Shown here piece after piece: positions 7,443 through 10,691 of a stretch of DNA of 10,691 nucleotides. Each line of letters starts with the position of its first letter. Position 1 is the first letter of the stretch. The notes below the pieces were generated by a model. It worked only from the letters and a program-made list of their open reading frames with translations. It was not told the origin of the DNA and made no database searches. A program made the translations under genes and the position numbers. The DNA is from Kiritimatiellia bacterium (lineage in GTDB: Bacteria; Verrucomicrobiota; Kiritimatiellia; UBA8416). The stretch lies in assembly GCA_007126175.1 (NCBI GenBank), contig SLBU01000060.1, positions 1 to 10,691 on the forward strand. The letters are read 5' to 3'.

Positions 7443-7449
7443 TAGCTTT

Positions 7450-9480
7450 ATGCCACAGATACCCCCCCCCGGAAAACCGGTATCTCCGCCACCACCCGCC
7501 CCGCAAAAATTTCGCGGGGTGCTACCTTGGCTCGTGATGCTCGCCGTTGCCGCCAGCTTGATGTATGTCTTGAATATGCGCGAGCGGACCGTCACCACGA
7601 TCCCCTATTCATCCCCAGCAAGCGATACACCCAGTCTCGTCAACCTCATCGAAAACGGCAAGGTCGAGCGTGCTCGCATTATCCGGGATATGTCGGGGCC
7701 GCTGTATATCGAAGGCCAGCTGCGTGAAAATGCCGTCGTCGAGGGCTTGAATGGAAAATTCAAAGCGTATCTCGCAACCATCGACCGCGACACAATGGAG
7801 TGGTTACGCGCAAACAATGTCGAAACGGAAATTCCTCCCCAGAATCCGCTCCTATGGCATATTCTATCCAGCTTCCTTCCTGTATTGATCATTTTCGGGC
7901 TGATCTACTTTCTCTTCATCCGCCAAATGCGGGCAGCCGGACACGGGGCCATGAGCTTCGGCAAGAGCCGCGCGCGTATGCTCAACCGCGAAAAAAACAA
8001 GATCACATTCAAAAATGTAGCGGGCATCAATGAAGCACAGGATGAAGTGCAGGAGATCATCGCTTTCCTCAAGGATCCCAAGAAGTTCCAGAAGCTCGGT
8101 GGCCGCATTCCCAAGGGCGTGATGTTGATGGGGCCTCCGGGAACCGGCAAAACCCTTCTTGCAAAAGCGATCGCTGGGGAAGCGGATGTTCCGTTCTTCA
8201 GTATCAGCGGTTCGGACTTCGTCGAAATGTTTGTCGGGGTGGGCGCTTCGCGCGTGCGCGACATGTTTGAACAAGGCAAGAAAAATGCCCCGTGCATTAT
8301 TTTTATCGATGAGATTGATGCTGTCGGTCGCAGCCGGTTTACGGGCATTGGCGGCGGGCACGACGAACGCGAACAGACACTCAATGCCCTATTGGTGGAA
8401 ATGGATGGATTTGAAACAGAGGCGGGGGTCATTATCATCGCAGCAACGAACCGCCCGGATGTGCTCGACCCCGCACTACTGCGCAGAGGCCGATTCGACC
8501 GCCAGATTGTCATTGATCTACCCATGATCGATGGACGGGCGGATATTCTCAAAATCCATGCCCGCAACATCAAGCTCGGCGAGGATGTCAACTTACGCCG
8601 GATTGCCCGTGGTACCCCCGGCTTTTCCGGGGCCGATCTTGAGAACCTGCTGAATGAGGCAGCATTGCTGGCAGCACGCCACAACAAAAACGCGGTCGAC
8701 ATGGCGGATCTGGAAGAAGCCCGTGACAAGGTACTCTGGGGTAGCGAACGGCGCAGCCACAAGATTGACGATAAGGAAAAGCGCCTGACCGCCTATCATG
8801 AAGCCGGACATGCGGTTGTGCAGCAGGTGCTCAAAGAGACAGAACCCCTACACAAGGTCACCATTATCCCGCGTGGCATTGCCTATCTTGGGGCCACCAT
8901 GTCCTTACCAGAAAAAGACAGCTACACCCAGAGCCGTTCCAAGCTACTGGATGAATTGGCAGGTGCCATGGGCGGACGCTGTGCCGAAGAAATTGTGTTT
9001 GATGAAATCACCACGGGCGCTGCACAAGACCTCAAGGTGTCAACCGAGATTGCCCGCAGGATGGTATGCAGTTGGGGCATGAGCGAGACACTCGGTCCGC
9101 AGCGCTTCGGCCAGAATCAGGAAGTCATGTTCCTGGGACGCGAAGTTTCGCGCCAACAGGATTATAGCGAACAAACAGCCGAGAAAATCGATGCCGAGGT
9201 GGCACGCCTACTGCGCGAAGCGCATGATCGCGCCCGCGCCATTCTAGAGGAGTATCGCGAGGCACTCGAGACCGTCAGTTTGCGACTGCTTGAACAGGAA
9301 ACCATCGAGGGCCGGGATGTTGTCGATATTGTCGAGGTCGGGCGTATCCGTACACCGGAAGAACGCGATGCTATCGACAATGAAACCGAGGATCCCGATA
9401 AAGTGCCCTCTCCGGAGAATGCCGATCCAACGCCCGAGCCCCCAACATCCGAGCCAACCCCGGATGCAAAAACGCCATGA
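7450..9480 (+). CDS. ftsH: ATP-dependent zinc metalloprotease FtsH
   Basis: FtsH is a hexameric inner-membrane AAA+ protease that pulls out and degrades misfolded membrane proteins and selected regulators; in E. coli one target is LpxC, which limits LPS synthesis. The 676 residues show, in order, a proline-rich cytoplasmic start (4-18), a first membrane helix (about 24-41), a periplasmic domain, a second helix (about 136-157) and an AAA+ domain. That domain has Walker A GPPGTGKT (228-235), pore-loop FVG (261-263), Walker B IIFIDEID (283-290) and the second region of homology TNRPDVLDP...RRGRFDR (333-351). The peptidase domain has HEAGH (450-454), with Asp527 in GAAQDL as the likely third zinc ligand. 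The C-terminal tail from about 640 is acidic and proline-rich. All catalytic residues are present. The stop overlaps the folP start. Confidence 0.98.
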   Translation: MPQIPPPGKPVSPPPPAPQKFRGVLPWLVMLAVAASLMYVLNMRERTVTTIPYSSPASDTPSLVNLIENGKVERARIIRDMSGPLYIEGQLRENAVVEGLNGKFKAYLATIDRDTMEWLRANNVETEIPPQNPLLWHILSSFLPVLIIFGLIYFLFIRQMRAAGHGAMSFGKSRARMLNREKNKITFKNVAGINEAQDEVQEIIAFLKDPKKFQKLGGRIPKGVMLMGPPGTGKTLLAKAIAGEADVPFFSISGSDFVEMFVGVGASRVRDMFEQGKKNAPCIIFIDEIDAVGRSRFTGIGGGHDEREQTLNALLVEMDGFETEAGVIIIAATNRPDVLDPALLRRGRFDRQIVIDLPMIDGRADILKIHARNIKLGEDVNLRRIARGTPGFSGADLENLLNEAALLAARHNKNAVDMADLEEARDKVLWGSERRSHKIDDKEKRLTAYHEAGHAVVQQVLKETEPLHKVTIIPRGIAYLGATMSLPEKDSYTQSRSKLLDELAGAMGGRCAEEIVFDEITTGAAQDLKVSTEIARRMVCSWGMSETLGPQRFGQNQEVMFLGREVSRQQDYSEQTAEKIDAEVARLLREAHDRARAILEEYREALETVSLRLLEQETIEGRDVVDIVEVGRIRTPEERDAIDNETEDPDKVPSPENADPTPEPPTSEPTPDAKTP

Positions 9481-10421
9481 CCGCCCCGGACGAAAAGCCA
9501 AACGTTGCAGGCTCTTCGCGTTCGGGAACACGAAAGAGCCGCACAACGGATCATACCTATGGCAAGCAGGCATGGACCTGTCGAGATCGTAACCTGGTCT
9601 TCGACCATGAACCGTTGATCATGGGTATATTGAACGTCACGCCCGATTCGTTCTCCGATGGCGGACGTTTTCTGGATCCCACCCATGCGGTAGAACAGGG
9701 GTTGCGCATGCTTGCCGATGGTGCCGCCATTATCGATATTGGCGGGGAATCAACGCGTCCCGGTGCCCCGCCCGTGCCTGCGCAAGAGCAGATCCGCCGC
9801 GTACTCCCTGTCATAGAAGGCATTCTGGCACAACAGGATGCAGCCATATCCATCGACACGACCAGCAGCCAGGTCGCGGAACAGGCCATGGCGGCAGGTG
9901 CCTGCATTATCAATGATGTATCCGGTCTCACGCAGGATCCCGCTATGCCTGCAATCGCACGCACAACCAAGGCTGGTATCGTGATAATGCATATGCAGGG
10001 AACCCCGCAAAGCATGCAAGTTCACCCACAATACGAAAATTGCCTCACCGAAATTTGCACGTGGATCGAGTCGCGCGTCGAAAAACTCGCCACCTTGGGG
10101 ATCGCGCGCGCATGCATGGTGATCGACCCCGGAATCGGTTTTGGAAAAAATCTGCGCCACAACCTTGAAATCCTGCATGATTTAGCGCATTGTAGTGCCA
10201 TAGGGTTACCGGTACTCGTCGGAGCATCCCGCAAGCGGTTTATCGGGGCAATCGGCCATGCAGCTACGCCCGCTGAACGCCTTCCGGGCAGCTTGGCCTC
10301 GCTAGCATGCGCGGTCATGAACGGTGCCGCGATTCTACGGGTCCACGATGTACCCGAATCGCTGCAGGCGGCACGTGTGGCGGCGGCGATCCGGCAACCT
10401 GAGCGATGGGCAGAACAGTAA
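9477..10421 (+). CDS. folP: Dihydropteroate synthase
   Basis: FolP joins p-aminobenzoate to the pterin pyrophosphate to make 7,8-dihydropteroate in folate synthesis, and is the target of sulfonamides. All family motifs are present in the 314 residues: GILNVTPDSFSDGG (50-63), DIGGESTRPGA (87-97), SIDT (125-128), NDVSG (146-150), MHMQGTPQSM (171-180), DPGIGFGK (217-224), GASRKRFIG (249-257) and RVHDV (288-292). The ATG at 9477 overlaps the ftsH stop as ATGA and has no clear ribosome binding site of its own, so translation is probably coupled to ftsH. This start adds about 30 basic, low-complexity residues compared with typical FolP proteins. No other in-frame ATG occurs before Met49 in the first catalytic motif, so the start seems right. 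cdaA follows after 16 bp. Confidence 0.97.
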   Translation: MTAPDEKPNVAGSSRSGTRKSRTTDHTYGKQAWTCRDRNLVFDHEPLIMGILNVTPDSFSDGGRFLDPTHAVEQGLRMLADGAAIIDIGGESTRPGAPPVPAQEQIRRVLPVIEGILAQQDAAISIDTTSSQVAEQAMAAGACIINDVSGLTQDPAMPAIARTTKAGIVIMHMQGTPQSMQVHPQYENCLTEICTWIESRVEKLATLGIARACMVIDPGIGFGKNLRHNLEILHDLAHCSAIGLPVLVGASRKRFIGAIGHAATPAERLPGSLASLACAVMNGAAILRVHDVPESLQAARVAAAIRQPERWAEQ

Positions 10422-10437
10422 GGAAGCGAGCAAACAG

Positions 10438-10691
10438 ATGTTGGAAACCATTCTCTCAATCGGCTGGACCGGGGCATTCGAGATTCTCGTTCTAACTGTT
10501 GCATTCTATTATATTTTCCTCTTCTTTCGAGGTACCCGTGGCGCACAGGTCTTGATCGGCATGCTATTGTTGATTGCGGTCTTACTTACGATGACCTATC
10601 TCCTGAACCTCAGCCAACTCAACTGGTTGCTACGCCGCCTCTCGGTGTACATCGCGGCCGGCTTCGTGATCATCTTCCAACCCGAAATCCG
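10438..10691 (+). CDS. cdaA: Membrane diadenylate cyclase CdaA, N-terminal part (cut by window edge)
   Basis: Translating from ATG at 10438 gives 84 open codons to the window edge. The protein begins with hydrophobic helices: about residues 12-30, 39-59 and 66-80. Family features are RGTRGAQVLIGM (32-43), a leucine-rich second helix, LNWLLRRL (65-72) and VIIFQPEIR (76-84), the junction to the cytoplasmic DisA_N cyclase domain. CdaA makes the second messenger c-di-AMP from two ATP. The catalytic DGA and RHR motifs lie beyond the window, so activity cannot be checked. AAGGA at 10420-10424 overlaps the folP stop but is 13 bases from the ATG, which is long. The 16-bp gap after folP indicates one operon; I recall a folP-cdaA pairing in other phyla such as Bacteroidota. 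I am confident of the family from the membrane region. Confidence 0.88.
   Translation, partial: MLETILSIGWTGAFEILVLTVAFYYIFLFFRGTRGAQVLIGMLLLIAVLLTMTYLLNLSQLNWLLRRLSVYIAAGFVIIFQPEI

Noticed and set aside
7292..7449. Both plus-strand genes kdsD and ftsH are preceded by intergenic regions of exactly 158 bases, suggesting duplication.
   Set aside because: The two sequences show no visible similarity; the equal length is coincidence.
7905..8762. A 285-codon minus-strand frame inside ftsH.
   Set aside because: It lies opposite the conserved AAA+ domain, is rich in Ser and Arg, and shows no motif; it is a shadow of ftsH.

Overview
The window looks like a chromosomal housekeeping segment from a Gram-negative bacterium of the PVC superphylum, most likely Kiritimatiellota or a related Verrucomicrobiota lineage. 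Three things suggest this. A KpsF/KdsD-type isomerase implies Kdo and lipopolysaccharide. The very large secreted subtilase carries a DxDGDGLPDWW-type calcium-binding segment and a C-terminal module (GRVYSL...TNL...QFYRI) that I associate with secreted proteins of that group. A ftsH-folP-cdaA order also fits. The lineage is an inference from protein style; no 16S or marker comparison was possible.

Layout. The left half is on the minus strand. Reading in the direction of transcription, it holds a GTG-started 1,329-residue multidomain secreted subtilisin-like protease (2169-6158), then ilvD for dihydroxy-acid dehydratase (343-2055) with its own likely promoter. A membrane-anchored protein, probably an M23-type peptidase, starts 19 bp after ilvD and runs off the left edge. 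The right half is on the plus strand: kdsD (6317-7291), then ftsH (7450-9480), folP (9477-10421, overlapping ftsH by ATGA) and the 5' part of cdaA (from 10438). The two halves diverge at a 158-bp intergenic region, 6159-6316.

How the genes relate. kdsD feeds lipopolysaccharide synthesis. FtsH is the inner-membrane quality-control protease; in E. coli it also sets the rate of LPS synthesis, so its position after kdsD is suggestive. FolP makes dihydropteroate for folate. CdaA is a membrane diadenylate cyclase making c-di-AMP. The ftsH-folP-cdaA block has tight spacing and a strong promoter in front of ftsH (TTGCCA, 17 bp, TATAAT), so it is very probably one transcript. ilvD and the putative envelope peptidase probably form a second one.

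I see no mobile element, CRISPR array, tRNA, rRNA or defence system. Nothing here is clearly a novel system. The points most worth a second look are a 19-codon open frame in the ftsH leader whose stop overlaps the ftsH ribosome binding site, a cysteine-rich N-terminal tail on IlvD, the subtilase's architecture and its HGTHVHG motif, and the pairing of ilvD with an envelope protein. No gene-free stretch exceeds 300 bases.
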